NCBI GenBank assembly: GCA_022376925.1
Contig: JAIOJX010000004.1
Span: forward strand, 178,899,501-178,963,500
Direction of reading: 5' to 3'
Origin: Tragulus kanchil
Lineage: Eukaryota > Chordata > Mammalia > Artiodactyla > Tragulidae
Length of the DNA: 64,000 nt
The translations under genes and the position numbers were made by a program. Below, one piece after another: positions 1-12,175 of this stretch; within the stretch, counting starts at the first letter, position 1, and the number at the start of each line of letters is the position of its first letter. The notes under the pieces were generated by a model. That model ran no database searches, was not told the origin of the DNA, and saw only the letters and a program-made list of their open reading frames with translations.

Positions 1-560
1 ATCAAAGGTGTATGAGGATTCCCTTTTCTTCACACCTTCATTAGCATATGCTATTTGTGTTCTTTTTGATGATAACTATTCCGACAGGTGGGAGGTGATA
101 CCTCACTGTGGTTCTGATTTGCATTTCCCTGGTGATTAGCTCTGTTGAGCATCTTTTTATATGCCTATCAACCACCTGCGGGTTCTCTTTGGGGAAATGT
201 CTATTCAGGTTTTGTGCCCATTTTTTAATCAAGCTTTTTTATTTTTTAAATGTTGAGCTGTATGAGCTGTTTATGTATTAACCCCTTATCAGCCTTATCA
301 TTTGCAAATACTTTCTCCTAGTCAGTAGGACTGTCTTGTCATTTTGTTTATAATTTTCCTTAATGTGCAAAAGCCTTTAGTTTAATTAGGTTTCATTTGT
401 TTATTTGTGCTTTTATTTTCTTTACTTTAGGAGATAAATCCCCCCAAAATATTGCAATGATTTATGTCAAAGAGTGTTCTGCTTGTATCTTCTTCTATGA
501 GTTTTATGGTTTCTGGTCTTACTTTTAGATCTTTAATCTATTGAGTTTATTTGTGTATAT
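1..560 (-). mobile_element. L1 LINE fragment, antisense
   Basis: Read on the minus strand, this AT-rich stretch matches the end of mammalian L1 ORF2. The typical 'gatgctcaac' and 'tgcaaatcagaac' type stretches are visible near 150 and 110. It is 5'-truncated and full of stops. It appears to resume at about 1300-1480 after a BovB insertion. Confidence 0.75.
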
Positions 561-565
561 ACTAT

Positions 566-1295
566 GCAGAAAGCAAAGAGGAACTAAAGAGCCTATTGAT
601 GAATGTAAAGAGGAGAGTGAAAGAGCTGGCCTAAAACTCAACATTTTAAACCAGTCCCATCACTTCAAGGCCAATAGATGGGCAAACAATGGAAACAGGG
701 ACAGACTTTATTTTCTTGGGCTCCAAAATAACTGCAGATGGTGACTGCCGCCATGAAAGTAAAAGACACTTGTTCCTTGGAGGAAAAGCTATGACAAATC
801 TAGATAGCATATTCAAAAGCAGAGACATCACTTTGCTGACAGAAGTTTGTCTGGTCAAAGCTACGGTTTTCCCAGTAGTCATGTATGGATGTGAGAGCTG
901 GACCATAAAGAAGGCTGAGCGTTGAACAATTGATGCCTTTGAACTGTGGTGTTGGAGAAGACTCTTTGAGGGTCCCTTGGACAGCAAGGAGATCAGACCG
1001 CTCAATCCTAAAGGAAATCAAGCCTGAATGTTCATCGGAAGGACTGATGCTGAAGCTGAAGCACCAATACTCTGGCCACCTGATGTGAAGAGACGACTCA
1101 CTGGAAAAGACCCTGACGCTGGGAAAAATAGAAGGCAGAAGGAGAACGGGACGACAGAGGACAAGATGGTGGGATGGCATCACTGAGTCAATGGACATGA
1201 ATTTGAGCAAGGTCCAGGAGATGGTGAAGGACAGGGAAGCCTGGCATGCTGCAGTCCATGGGGTCACAGAGTCGGACAAGACTAAGCCACTGCGC
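566..1295 (+). mobile_element. BovB (RTE) LINE 3' fragment
   Basis: The plus strand encodes decayed pieces of the BovB ORF2 C-terminus, for example 'DFIFLGSKITADGDC' and 'GCESWTIKKAER', followed by the usual 3' end of the element. Stops and frameshifts break it. BovB is an RTE-clade non-LTR retrotransposon typical of ruminants, so this supports the host assignment. The part from 922 onward is copied again at 2044-2417 by the first tandem duplication. Confidence 0.9.
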
Positions 1296-1299
1296 TGAA

Positions 1300-1480
1300 C
1301 GGATAGTGTGAAAGAACGCTCTGACTCCTCTCTTTTACCCGTAGCTGTCCAGTTTTTCCAGTGTCACTTACTGAAGAGCCTGCTTTTTCTCCACTGCCTC
1401 TTTTGTCACAGACTAATTGCCCATACGTGCATGAGTCTCAAATTCACACTTAATGGGAGGACTGAAATGTTCTCCTGAAG
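1300..1480 (-). mobile_element. L1 fragment, antisense (continuation)
   Basis: The segment around 1340-1420 ('gtagctgtccagtttt' and following) is the minus-strand L1 ORF2 region expected just beyond the antisense L1 at 1-560, so BovB probably inserted into this L1. It is repeated at about 2420-2600 by duplication D1. Confidence 0.65.
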
Positions 1481-1529
1481 GAGTGTAGGATCTAAAGTTT
1501 GGAGACACTGGTTCATGACACCGTGTGTT

Positions 1530-1962
1530 AAGAAGGATTCTGATCCAAATATCCACCAACAGATGAATGGAGAAGTAAGCCGTGGCACATCCATACAATG
1601 GAATATTATTCAGCCACAAAAAGGGACAGAGTTCTGATACAACTGAGAAACCTTAAAACTGTGGAAGAAAGAGTGAAAGAAGTCAGACATGAAAAGCTCA
1701 ACATTAGGATGTTTTTATGTGTTACACCCACAAAAGGCAAAACATAGAAAACAGACTAGAGACTGCCAGCAGCTGAGGAAGTGGAGAATGGGGAGTGTCG
1801 ACCTCACGGATATGGGAGGCTATTTTGGGGGTGAAAAAGTTTCAAAACTAGACAGGTGGCAGTTGTACAACACTGCGAATCCACTAAACGCCACTGAACT
1901 GTATGCTTTAAAATGGCTTATTGGGGGCAATGTGAATTTTTCTGCAACTCAAAAAAAAAAAA
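1530..1962 (+). mobile_element. L1 3' end, sense
   Basis: The stretch 'acaatggaatattattcagc' at about 1595 and the following 3'UTR-like sequence end in an A-run at about 1949-1960, the standard end of an L1 copy. It recurs at 2652-3084, and its tail again at 3930-4211, because of duplications D1 and D2. Confidence 0.8.
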
Positions 1963-2803
1963 GAGAAAGGATCGATGGGCTCCGTCCTGTTCCAGCCATG
2001 AGCACCGAGGTGGGCGGTGGTAGGCCGTGAGCCCTAAAGGTACTTGAACAATTGATGCCTTTGAACTGTGGTGTTGGAGAAGACTCTTTGAGGGTCCCTT
2101 GGACAGCAAGGAGATCAGACCGCTCAATCCTAAAGGAAATCAAGCCTGAATGTTCATCGGAAGGACTGATGCTGAAGCTGAAGCACCAATACTCTGGCCA
2201 CCTGATGTGAAGAGACGACTCACTGGAAAAGACCCTGACGCTGGGAAAAATAGAAGGCAGAAGGAGAACGGGACGACAGAGGACAAGATGGTGGGATGGC
2301 ATCACTGAGTCAATGGACATGAATTTGAGCAAGGTCCAGGAGATGGTGAAGGACAGGGAAGCCTGGCATGCTGCAGTCCATGGGGTCACAGAGTCGGACA
2401 AGACTAAGCCACTGCGCTGAACGGATAGTGTGAAAGAACGCTCTGACTCCTCTCTTTTACCCGTAGCTGTCCAGTTTTTCCAGTGTCACTTACTGAAGAG
2501 CCTGCTTTTTCTCCACTGCCTCTTTTGTCACAGACTAATTGCCCATACGTGCATGAGTCTCAAATTCACACTTAATGGGAGGACTGAAATGTTCTCCTGA
2601 AGGAGTGTAGGATCTAAAGTTTGGAGACACTGGTTCATGACACCGTGTGTTAAGAAGGATTCTGATCCAAATATCCACCAACAGATGAATGGAGAAGTAA
2701 GCCGTGGCACATCCATACAATGGAATATTATTCAGCCACAAAAAGGGACAGAGTTCTGATACAACTGAGAAACCTTAAAACTGTGGAAGAAAGAGTGAAA
2801 GAA

Positions 2804-5056
2804 GTCAGACATGAAAAGCTCAACATTAGGATGTTTTTATGTGTTACACCCACAAAAGGCAAAACATAGAAAACAGACTAGAGACTGCCAGCAGCTGAGG
2901 AAGTGGAGAATGGGGAGTGTCGACCTCACGGATATGGGAGGCTATTTTGGGGGTGAAAAAGTTTCAAAACTAGACAGGTGGCAGTTGTACAACACTGCGA
3001 ATCCACTAAACGCCACTGAACTGTATGCTTTAAAATGGCTTATTGGGGGCAATGTGAATTTTTCTGCAACTCAAAAAAAAAAAAGAGAAAGGATCGATGG
3101 GCTCCGTCCTGTTCCAGCCATGAGCACCGAGGTGGGCGGTGGTAGGCCGTGAGCCCTCCATCTGCCAGTCCTCTACCGTCGGCACCTCCTGGGAAGCCCC
3201 CCATCTGCCTGACTTGGTAACGTACACGTCATCACAAGCCCAGGCGCGCGGAGGCCTCTGGGCTCACAGCTCCGCCCGGTCACAGGCTCGGGTCTTCACA
3301 ATCACCCCGTGGAGCTGCCAGGGCGGTCTGAACCGCACCCACCCGACAGAGCAGGAAACCTGAGGCTCCGAAAGAGGAGGTGAGACTGCTGTCAGAAGCA
3401 CAGGCTGAACTTGAACCCAGGTCTCCTGAAGTTCACGTGCTCTCCCACCCGACAGAGGGGGCTCAGCCTCAGCAGGGAGGCCCTCAAGGAGGGGCCCTTT
3501 ATTTCCAGAAACCCACGGGATGAGCAGGAAAGCCGGCCGTGGGGCCGCAGTGGCAGGCCTGGAATTAGGGGGCTCGGGAGGGGAGAAGCAGGAATTCCTG
3601 ACTTCAAAGCAATTTTCAAAGGGAACCCTGGGTACTGACACAGCGCAGGCGAGCAAGGCAGACGCCACCAGGAGACGCAGGTGGGCTCTGACGGCCGAAC
3701 GCCCAGGCCGTGCTCTGCACAGCTCCAGAAACTCCACTCACACTGCCCCCTGGACTGTGCACGAAGTCCAAGGTTCCTACCAGAAAACTGCCAGATCAGG
3801 AATCTGAGGCCCGGTCCCGATGCCCCTAGATGCCACCGATCCAGCAAAATGGAAAACCCTCTTGATGAGAGAGAGACTTCACATAGGAGAAACCACACAG
3901 GCCCGATGGACTGAAATCCCAAGCCTGCCGTCAGACATGAAAAGCTCAACATTAGGATGTTTTTATGTGTTACACCCACAAAAGGCAAAACATAGAAAAC
4001 AGACTAGAGACTGCCAGCAGCTGAGGAAGTGGAGAATGGGGAGTGTCGACCTCACGGATATGGGAGGCTATTTTGGGGGTGAAAAAGTTTCAAAACTAGA
4101 CAGGTGGCAGTTGTACAACACTGCGAATCCACTAAACGCCACTGAACTGTATGCTTTAAAATGGCTTATTGGGGGCAATGTGAATTTTTCTGCAACTCAA
4201 AAAAAAAAAAGAGAAAGGATCGATGGGCTCCGTCCTGTTCCAGCCATGAGCACCGAGGTGGGCGGTGGTAGGCCGTGAGCCCTCCATCTGCCAGTCCTCT
4301 ACCGTCGGCACCTCCTGGGAAGCCCCCCAGCTGCCTTACTGGGCACCGTACACGCCATCACAAGCCCAGGCGCGCGGAGGCCTCTGGGCTCACAGCTCCG
4401 CCCGGTCACAGGCTCGGGTCTTCACAATCACCCCGTGGAGCTGCCAGGGCGGTCTGAACCGCACCCACCCGACAGAGCAGGAAACCTGAGGCTCCGAAAG
4501 AGGAGGTGAGACTGCTGTCAGAAGCACAGGCTGAACTTGAACCCAGGTCTCCTGAAGTTCACGTGCTCTCCCACCCGACAGAGGGGGCTCAGCCTCAGCA
4601 GGGAGGCCCTCAAGGAGGGGCCCTTTATTTCCAGAAACCCACGGGATGAGCAGGAAAGCCGGCCGTGGGGCCGCAGTGGCAGGCCTGGAATTAGGGGGCT
4701 CGGGAGGGGAGAAGCAGGAATTCCTGACTTCAAAGCAATTTTCAAAGGGAACCCTGGGTACTGACACAGCGCAGGCGAGCAAGGCAGACGCCACCAGGAG
4801 ACGCAGGTGGGCTCTGACGGCCGAACGCCCAGGCCGTGCTCTGCACAGCTCCAGAAACTCCACTCACACTGCCCCCTGGACTGTGCACGAAGTCCAAGGT
4901 TCCTACCAGAAAACTGCCAGATCAGGAATCTGAGGCCCGGTCCCGATGCCCCTAGATGCCACCGATCCAGCAAAATGGAAAACCCTCTTGATGAGAGAGA
5001 GACTTCACATAGGAGAAACCACACAGGCCCGATGGACTGAAATCCCAAGCCTGCCG
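2804..5056 (+). repeat. Tandem duplication D2 (2804-3930 / 3930-5056)
   Basis: Direct copies offset exactly 1126 bp and abutting. They carry the L1 tail followed by GC-rich unique sequence and an antisense MIR-like piece near 3350-3440. A local cluster of substitutions distinguishes the copies near 3204-3232 and 4330-4358; elsewhere they are essentially the same. Confidence 0.95.
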
Positions 5057-5165
5057 CTCACGCTGTGTGGCCTCCAGCAGATGACTTAACCTCTCTGAGT
5101 CTCAGCTTGGTCCTCTGTAAAATTGAACCTTCTCTCCAGAGCTGATGAGAGAATTACATCAGTGA
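5045..5165 (+). mobile_element. MIR SINE
   Basis: The run 'gacttaacctctctgagtct' at about 5082 followed by 'ctctgtaaaattgaa' is the conserved central core of the old mammalian MIR element. Confidence 0.75.
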
Positions 5166-8100
5166 GAACCCACAGCAGAGCAGCCAGGATTTCACACGGG
5201 TTAACTGCCTTCTCCTTGGGAGACAGGGCAGAGCACCAGGAAGGCCTCTGGACACTTCCTGACACATGTGCTCTCTCGGGGCTGGAACGAGGGTGGACCC
5301 CCCCTCCCGGAAGCAGGCTGCGAGGCGCCTGGTGGGTGGGGGGAGGCAGGAGGGCGGCAGTCCAGGCTTTGGGGACAGCAGGGGAGGGCCCGTGACCACG
5401 GGCCCTCTTGCGGGACGGGAACAGAGTCCTCAGGGAGGCCAAAGGAAAGTGCTGGCGAGGACACGTCCCCAGAGGGGAAGGAGCAAGATCAAAACAGCCT
5501 CCGAGGGACCTGCGGAGGCCACGGGCTGAGCGGAAGGAGGAGGCCTGCTGCCAGCTCCCAGCACCGCCCTTCAGGGCCGCCCGCCTCCTCTCCACAGGCC
5601 GGCCTCGGTGGGCACTCACCACGGGTCGCAGGCTCCTCGGCGCCTCGCGCTGTGCCGGGAGCAGGTGTTCGGGCCTCCGTGGAGACATGGCTGTCGGGAG
5701 CTGACTGTTTGCGGGGACAGGAGTGAAGGGAAGAGCCGGGTCACGCCACCCAGGCCGGCTGGATCCAAGCCTGGCCCCGCGCCTAGCGGGTGCTCTTGGG
5801 CCAGTGACTTAACCTCTCTGAGTCTCAGTCCCAAGTCTGCATCGTGAGGCAATGACAGCGCCTAACGAGTGAGGTCCTGCATGCAAGGAACAGCGCAGGA
5901 CCTGGAGTGAGCTTCCAACAGGTGTCCGGCGGACCCCAAACGAGCAGAGTGGATCATGCAGGCCATGACCCACAGGAGGGGGGCAGCGGCGGTCAGAGAG
6001 GGAGCCCTGAGCACTGATCTCTCAGCTGAGCCAAGGAGTCTACGGAAGCATCAGGCGGGACAGAAGGAGGCAGACGGGGCGAACGGGGGCCACTGACGTG
6101 GTGACTCAGAGCAGAAGCCTGTCTGCGGGCATGTCCGGCCATGGAGGCATCTGAGAGAGACGTTCCACGGAGAAGCAAGTGCCAAGGCCCTGGGGCACGA
6201 GTGAGCCTGGTGGCTGAGGGGGCACAGAGGGCAGCGGAAGCAGAGTGAGCAAGGGGAGGTCACCTGGCAAGGCAGGTGCTGGTCCCCTGGCTTGGAGGGG
6301 AAAGCGGAGTTCAGGAGCAGGTGAGCGACTTGATCTGACTTAGGTTTAAAAAGGATCACCCGGCGAGGTGGAGGAAAGACACTGGGGCAAAGGCAAAAGC
6401 CGGGGGGCCGGCGGGGCCACGCAGGTGAGGGACGAGGGGGCGGGGCTGGTACGGTCAGCGGGGAGGTGGTGAGGTGGCAGGAAGGGACCGTGCTGCGGGG
6501 TAAAGTCACCAGGGCCTGTGGACGCGGGCGGGCTGGGGGGGGTCAGGCCAGGCCCCTGGAGACTGCAGGGCTGGGCCAGGACAAGGAGCCTCCGCGGGGC
6601 AAGGCTGAGGGTCTTCAGGTGGAGAAACTGGGGCTCCCAGAGGCCACGGGCTAGCGGAGGGCCTGCTGCCAGCTCCCAGCACCGCCCTTCAGGGCCGCCC
6701 GCCTCCTCTCCACAGGCCGGCCTCGGTGGGCACTCACCACGGGTCGCAGGCTCCTCGGCGCCTCGCGCTGTGCCGGGAGCAGGTGTTCGGGCCTCCGTGG
6801 AGACATGGCTGTCGGGAGCTGACTGTTTGCGGGGACAGGAGTGAAGGGAAGAGCCGGGTCACGCCACCCAGGCCGGCTGGATCCAAGCCTGGCCCCGCGC
6901 CTAGCGGGTGCTCTTGGGCCAGTGACTTAACCTCTCTGAGTCTCAGTCCCAAGTCTGCATCGTGAGGCAATGACAGCGCCTAACGAGTGAGGTCCTGCAT
7001 GCAAGGAACAGCGCAGGACCTGGAGTGAGCTTCCAACAGGTGTCCGGCGGACCCCAAACGAGCAGAGTGGATCATGCAGGCCATGACCCACAGGAGGGGG
7101 GCAGCGGCGGTCAGAGAGGGAGCCCTGAGCACTGATCTCTCAGCTGAGCCAAGGAGTCTACGGAAGCATCAGGCGGGACAGAAGGAGGCAGACGGGGCGA
7201 ACGGGGGCCACTGACGTGGTGACTCAGAGCAGAAGCCTGTCTGCGGGCATGTCCGGCCATGGAGGCATCTGAGAGAGACGTTCCACGGAGAAGCAAGTGC
7301 CAAGGCCCTGGGGCACGAGTGAGCCTGGTGGCTGAGGGGGCACAGAGGGCAGCGGAAGCAGAGTGAGCAAGGGGAGGTCACCTGGCAAGGCAGGTGCTGG
7401 TCCCCTGGCTTGGAGGGGAAAGCGGAGTTCAGGAGCAGGTGAGCGACTTGATCTGACTTAGGTTTAAAAAGGATCACCCGGCGAGGTGGAGGAAAGACAC
7501 TGGGGCAAAGGCAAAAGCCGGGGGGCCGGCGGGGCCACGCAGGTGAGGGACGAGGGGGCGGGGCTGGTACGGGTCAGCGGGGGAGGTGGTGACGTGGCAG
7601 GAAGGGACCGTGCTGCGGGGTAAAGTCACCAGGGCCTGTGGACACGGGCCGGCTGCGGGGGGTCAGGCCAGGCCCCTGGAGACTGCAGGGCTGGGCCAGG
7701 ACAAGAAGCCTCCCCTGGGCAAGGCTGAGGGTCTTCAGGTGGAGAAACTGGGGCTCCCAGAGGAGAAGTGTTGCCAAGGACACACAGCAGGCCCCCGCAG
7801 TCTGGCCCTGCTCCCTATGGACTCTCTGAGCCCAGGCGAGCTCCTCTGTTTAGCCTCCGTCTCCCTGCTCCACGGGCTGGCTCAGGATCTCAGAGGGGGA
7901 CAGACCCATACATGGATCTCAAGCAGGAGCATGGGCAAGGTCAGGGTCGGGAGCAGGCCCCCGTGGAGAGCAGGCCCTGGCCTCGGCGTCTGCGCCACAG
8001 CTGCGGCAGGAGGAGGGCGGAGGCCCTCGAGGCCCACAGTGGGACTGAAGCACTCACTCTCCGCTCCATGAGGTCCCCGTCCTTATTCTCATTTTACCCG

Positions 8101-8492
8101 CATCTGGGGGCCCACCCAGGCCACATGGCAAGCTGGGGCGGATGCAGACTCAAACCCGGCTCTCTCTGAGTCCAGGACTAGTACCCTGTGTCGGGCAGCC
8201 TCCAGGGGGACTTGCTAAGGCCGGATCTACCGGGAGGGCGAGGCGCACACAGAGCAGCCGCTGGAGAACCGGAAATTTAACCCGAATGCAATTCCACGCC
8301 GGCCACAGCGACAGGGGCGCGGGAGGGAGACGCTCACCCTCGAGAGCAGATCTGCTGCGGGGACCAGAGACTTGTCTGCGGAGGCAGAACCAATCGCCAA
8401 GAAACAAGAGAAAACGAGGGTGGGGGCTTTGGGGGCCGCTGGTTACTGGCAGGCACAGGAAAAACAACATCCTTCCCTTGTACTGGAGAAAA
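5166..8492. other. GC-rich intronic sequence, no gene seen
   Basis: Unique GC-rich sequence of the SYNGR1 intron. I see MIR-like cores near 5800-5880 (copied at 6918-6998) and an antisense MIR-like piece near 7740-7830, but no convincing exon. Overlapping open frames on both strands reflect base composition. Confidence 0.5.
5515..7763 (+). repeat. Tandem duplication D3 (5515-6642 / 6643-7763)
   Basis: Direct copies offset 1118-1120 bp. The inner junction near 6643-6660 is rough, with several small indels where the end of copy 1 meets the start of copy 2. The outer parts agree almost base for base. Confidence 0.93.
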
Positions 8493-8894
8493 CCTTTGCA
8501 AAAAAACCCCAAAAAACAGCACCAAAGTAAAGCGGGCCAAGACTCTGTTTTTTCACCATCTTTATAACCCAATCCTGAGTCTTAAAAAAGAAAAAGAAAA
8601 AAACAGATTCCAGATGGCATTGAGAGCAGAGCTATGTCAAACTCAGAAAAACAAAGTGGAAGATACAAAGACACACAGACACAGGGACCCCAGAAGTGCC
8701 AGAGCCCGCCTGGCCTCACCTCTCTCCCTCTCCCACCCACGACTCCGGCAGCCCTGAGGGCCAGCGCGAGCAAAGCCACGGGCTGTTCGATCGTTTTGCC
8801 CCAGCCGTTCCCACCTCCCAGCACCTTCCCCGCCTGTCCCACCCTTCAAAGAAGCACAGCCTCCTTCACGCTCTTCAGAACCCCGCTGGACTGC

Positions 8895-9200
8895 CCTCCG
8901 GATGCCCTCTCCCTGCCCTCGCTCCCTGCCCTCTCCCTGCCCTCTCCCTGCCCTCTCCCCGCCCTCGCTCCCTGCCCTCTCTCCTGCCCTCTCTCCCTGC
9001 CCTCGCTCCCTGCCCTCTCTCCCTGCCCTCGCTCCTGCCCTCGCCTCCCTGCCCTCTCTCCTGCCCTCTCCCTGCCCTAGCTCCCTGCCTCTCTCCTGCC
9101 CTCGCTCCTGCCCTCTATCCCTGCCCTCGCTCCCTGCCCTCGCTCCCTGCCCTCTCTCCCTGCCCTCGCTCCCTGCCCTCTCTCCCTGCCCTCTCTCCCG
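8895..9200. repeat. 13-bp minisatellite, copy 1
   Basis: Head-to-tail repeats of a 13-bp unit close to CCCTGCCCTCKCT, often alternating CGCT and CTCT forms to make a 26-bp period. The minus strand is a run of GGG tracts with short loops, which fits the canonical four-tract G-quadruplex pattern. This copy has several dropped bases (for example near 8980-9110) compared with the regular copy at 10100-10410. Confidence 0.93.
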
Positions 9201-9404
9201 TCACCTTCCCGCCCCGACCCTGCACACACTCCTGCCTGGCGCTCATCTATGGGTCTGTCCCCCGCCGAGACCCTGAAGCAGCCCACCACCTCCACGGGGG
9301 CCCTGCATCCACTGGGAGCGCTTGACCAAAAGCATCTCATTTAATCCTCCACAAAATCTCTCAGAAAAAAAAAAAAAAAGAAACCTAGAAAAACACTCCC
9401 ACAA

Positions 9405-9605
9405 ATTAGGCGATACACACTACTATATACAAAATAAAGTCCTGCTGTGTCGCACAGGGAATTATATTCAATGTCTTGTAATAACGTATAACGGAAGAGA
9501 GTCTGAAAAGTGCATACACATACATATATGTGTAACTGAAGCACTTGTGGTACCCCAGAAGATAACAACACTGTAAACCGGCTACACTCCAATAAACAAA
9601 CAAAA
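9405..9605 (+). mobile_element. L1 3' UTR end
   Basis: The passage from 'acaaaataaagtcctgctgtg' to 'actccaataaacaaacaaaa' is a common ruminant L1 3' terminus, with an A-rich tail. It is copied at about 10615-10815. Confidence 0.7.
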
Positions 9606-10099
9606 CCTCCCCACAGGTATACTCAGCCCATTTCAAACAGCTGACGCTTACCTAGACTTTGGCCAGGCCCACCCCGAGCAGGTCAATACCTTTGCAAAAA
9701 AACCCCCAAAAAACAGCACCAAAGTAAAGCGGGCCAAGACTCTGTTTTTTCACCATCTTTATAACCCAATCCTGAGTCTTAAAAAAGAAAAAGAAAAAAA
9801 CAGATTCCAGATGGCATTGAGAGCAGAGCTATGTCAAACTCAGAAAAACAAAGTGGAAGATACAAAGACACACAGACACAGGGACCCCAGAAGTGCCAGA
9901 GCCCGCCTGGCCTCACCTCTCTCCCTCTCCCACCCACGACTCCGGCAGCCCTGAGGGCCAGCGCGAGCAAAGCCACGGGCTGTTCGATCGTTTTGCCCCA
10001 GCCGTTCCCACCTCCCAGCACCTTCCCCGCCTGTCCCACCCTTCAAAGAAGCACAGCCTCCTTCACGCTCTTCAGAACCCCGCTGGACTGCCCTCCGGA

Positions 10100-10410
10100 T
10101 GCCCTCTCCCTGCCCTCGCTCCCTGCCCTCTCTCCCTGCCCTCGCTCCCTGCCCTCTCTCCCTGCCCTCGCTCCCTGCCCTCTCTCCCTGCCCTCTCTCC
10201 CTGCCCTCGCTCCCTGCCCTCTCTCCCTGCCCTCGCTCCCTGCCCTCGCTCCCTGCCCTCTCTCCCTGCCCTCTCTCCCTGCCCTAGCTCCCTGCCCTCT
10301 CTCCCTGCCCTCGCTCCCTGCCCTCTCTCCCTGCCCTCGCTCCCTGCCCTCGCTCCCTGCCCTCTCTCCCTGCCCTCGCTCCCTGCCCTCTCTCCCTGCC
10401 CTCTCTCCCG
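10100..10410. repeat. 13-bp minisatellite, copy 2
   Basis: The same repeat as at 8895-9200, but almost perfectly regular. The difference between the two copies lies in sequence quality or allele length, not in the unit. Confidence 0.93.
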
Positions 10411-10911
10411 TCACCTTCCCGCCCCGACCCTGCACACACTCCTGCCTGGCGCTCATCTATGGGTCTGTCCCCCGCCGAGACCCTGAAGCAGCCCACCACC
10501 TCCACGGGGGCCCTGCATCCACTGGGAGCGCTTGACCAAAAGCATCTCATTTAATCCTCCACAAAATCTCTCAGAAAAAAAAAAAAAAAGAAACCTAGAA
10601 AAACACTCCCACAAATTAGGCGATACACACTACTATATACAAAATAAAGTCCTGCTGTGTCGCACAGGGAATTATATTCAATGTCTTGTAATAACGTATA
10701 ACGGAAGAGAGTCTGAAAAGTGCATACACATACATATATGTGTAACTGAAGCACTTGTGGTACCCCAGAAGATAACAACACTGTAAACCGGCTACACTCC
10801 AATAAACAAACAAAAACCCCTCCCCCGCCACACAGCAGGTATACTCAGCCCATTTCACAGAGAGCGGAGCTGACGCTTACCTAGACTTTGGCCAGCCCAC
10901 CCCGAGCAGGT

Positions 10912-11964
10912 ACGCACGGTGCCAGGTCTCCCAGGCCCAGCCCCGCCAGCCCCATTTCAGCATGTGAGCGAAACCTCAACCTTCAGCGGCCTCCCCATGA
11001 AGAAGTGAATTCCAGATCCCAAACTCTAGGAGCAGATGCCTCCCCGAGCCTGTCACCACCCACAGTGCAGGAGACGCCTGGCCCACGTCCCTCCATGTCT
11101 GCACACGGAGCTGGCAGGCTGGGCCTGGACCACGCCGGGCATCGGTGAACCCAGGCTCCAGGGAGAGCCGGGCCCAGCCAGTGCTGGAGGGCAGGGGGGC
11201 GGAGGCACTGCTGTTCACCCCGGGACCTCCCAGAGGCCTGGCTTTCACACCTGCGGAAGACGCGCGTCTTCCCGCAGATTAGCCGTAGAGAGACAGGGCT
11301 GGGAGCCCACTGCTCTCCGGTCCTGCCTGCTCCGGACAGCACCTTCTGCTTCACCCCGTACAGGAGCGTCTGTTCCCAAGCTGGGTGGCTGGGAGGAGTC
11401 CCTGGCGCCAGTCTCACGCTGCAAGCAGCTGGCTGACCTGCTCGCTGGCTCTCCACTTCGCGGTCTGGGCTGCCGTCCACTCCCAGGCCACAATGTTCCA
11501 CTCCCAGGCCGCGATGTCGTTTCCTGACCCGGGACAGCCGCCTCCAGGTTGGCTCCAGACGGCCGCCAGGGGGCGCCCACCACCCCCAGCTCTCCCCAGT
11601 CCCTCCTGGGCGACCTCCAGGGCGAGCGTGTCCTTGAACCCCACCCAGCCTGGCTCCTGGACCTATTTCTTCATCCTTCCCCAGACAGCTCTCAGCTTCC
11701 TCCACGCCCCGCACACGGGTCCAGGCCACCGTGCCCTCTCGCCAGGCGAGGACAGCAGCTTCCCAGGCTCCGTGTGCCACCCCTGCCCCCTCACACCACC
11801 GCAGCTGAAAAGATCTCTGTAAACCCAAGTCAGATCCCGTCACCCTCTGCTGCACCCCACACCGCAGGGTGAAATCCCCCTTCCCACGGCAGCCCCCGGG
11901 TGCCTGCCTTCCCCGAGGCTCAGCCTCCTTTCCTGCCCTTCTCCCCTCGCTCCCTCCTCAGCTC
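10912..11964. other. Unique GC-rich intronic stretch
   Basis: No repeat family or exon recognised. A long open frame on the minus strand (about 290 codons, 10983-11855) overlaps shorter frames on the plus strand and resembles no known protein, so I do not call it a gene. Confidence 0.45.
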
Positions 11965-12175
11965 ATTCCTGCCTCAGGTCCTCTGCACAGCTGGTCCCTT
12001 TGCCCGGGATGCCTAGAGTTCCCCACATCTTCCAAGTTGGTCCTGCTGGTTCCTTCTCAACACCCAAATCTCAATGCAAGTCACCTCCTCAGAGAAGCCC
12101 TCCATCCAGCATTTGCCAACACCCCAATTTCTTTTCTGATAACATCATTATGCATATTTTTTCTTACTGATTTAG
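11965..12175 (-). mobile_element. L2 LINE fragment, antisense
   Basis: The series 'cctgcctcaggtcctctgca', 'gcccgggatgcc' and 'gtcacctcctcagagaagcc' follows the minus-strand consensus of the old mammalian L2 3' region. Its right part is repeated at 13173-13260 by duplication D5. Confidence 0.7.

Larger units (their letters stand above)
922..3157 (+). repeat. Tandem duplication D1 (922-2035 / 2044-3157)
   Basis: Two nearly identical direct copies, offset 1122 bp and separated by 8 bp. They contain a BovB 3' end, an antisense L1 piece and a sense L1 3' end. No feature at the edges suggests transposition. Interpreted as an unmerged contig overlap. Confidence 0.95.
8493..10911 (+). repeat. Tandem duplication D4 (8493-9683 / 9688-10911)
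   Basis: Direct copies offset 1195-1210 bp. The drift in offset comes from length differences inside the minisatellite and near the right end. Both copies hold the same A-rich patch, minisatellite and L1 3' end. Confidence 0.94.

Noticed and set aside
8696..9325. Long Pro/Ser/Leu-rich open frames over the minisatellite (also 9831-10535 and minus-strand Arg/Gly-rich ones)
   Set aside because: They are translations of a 13-bp repeat whose period gives open frames on both strands. Not genes.
10100..10410. CRISPR-like regular array
   Set aside because: Units are 13/26 bp with no unique spacers, and the host is a mammal. This is a minisatellite.
10983..11855. 290-codon minus-strand frame
   Set aside because: No recognisable domain, low-complexity Gly/Arg composition, overlaps frames on the other strand. 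Considered composition-driven.
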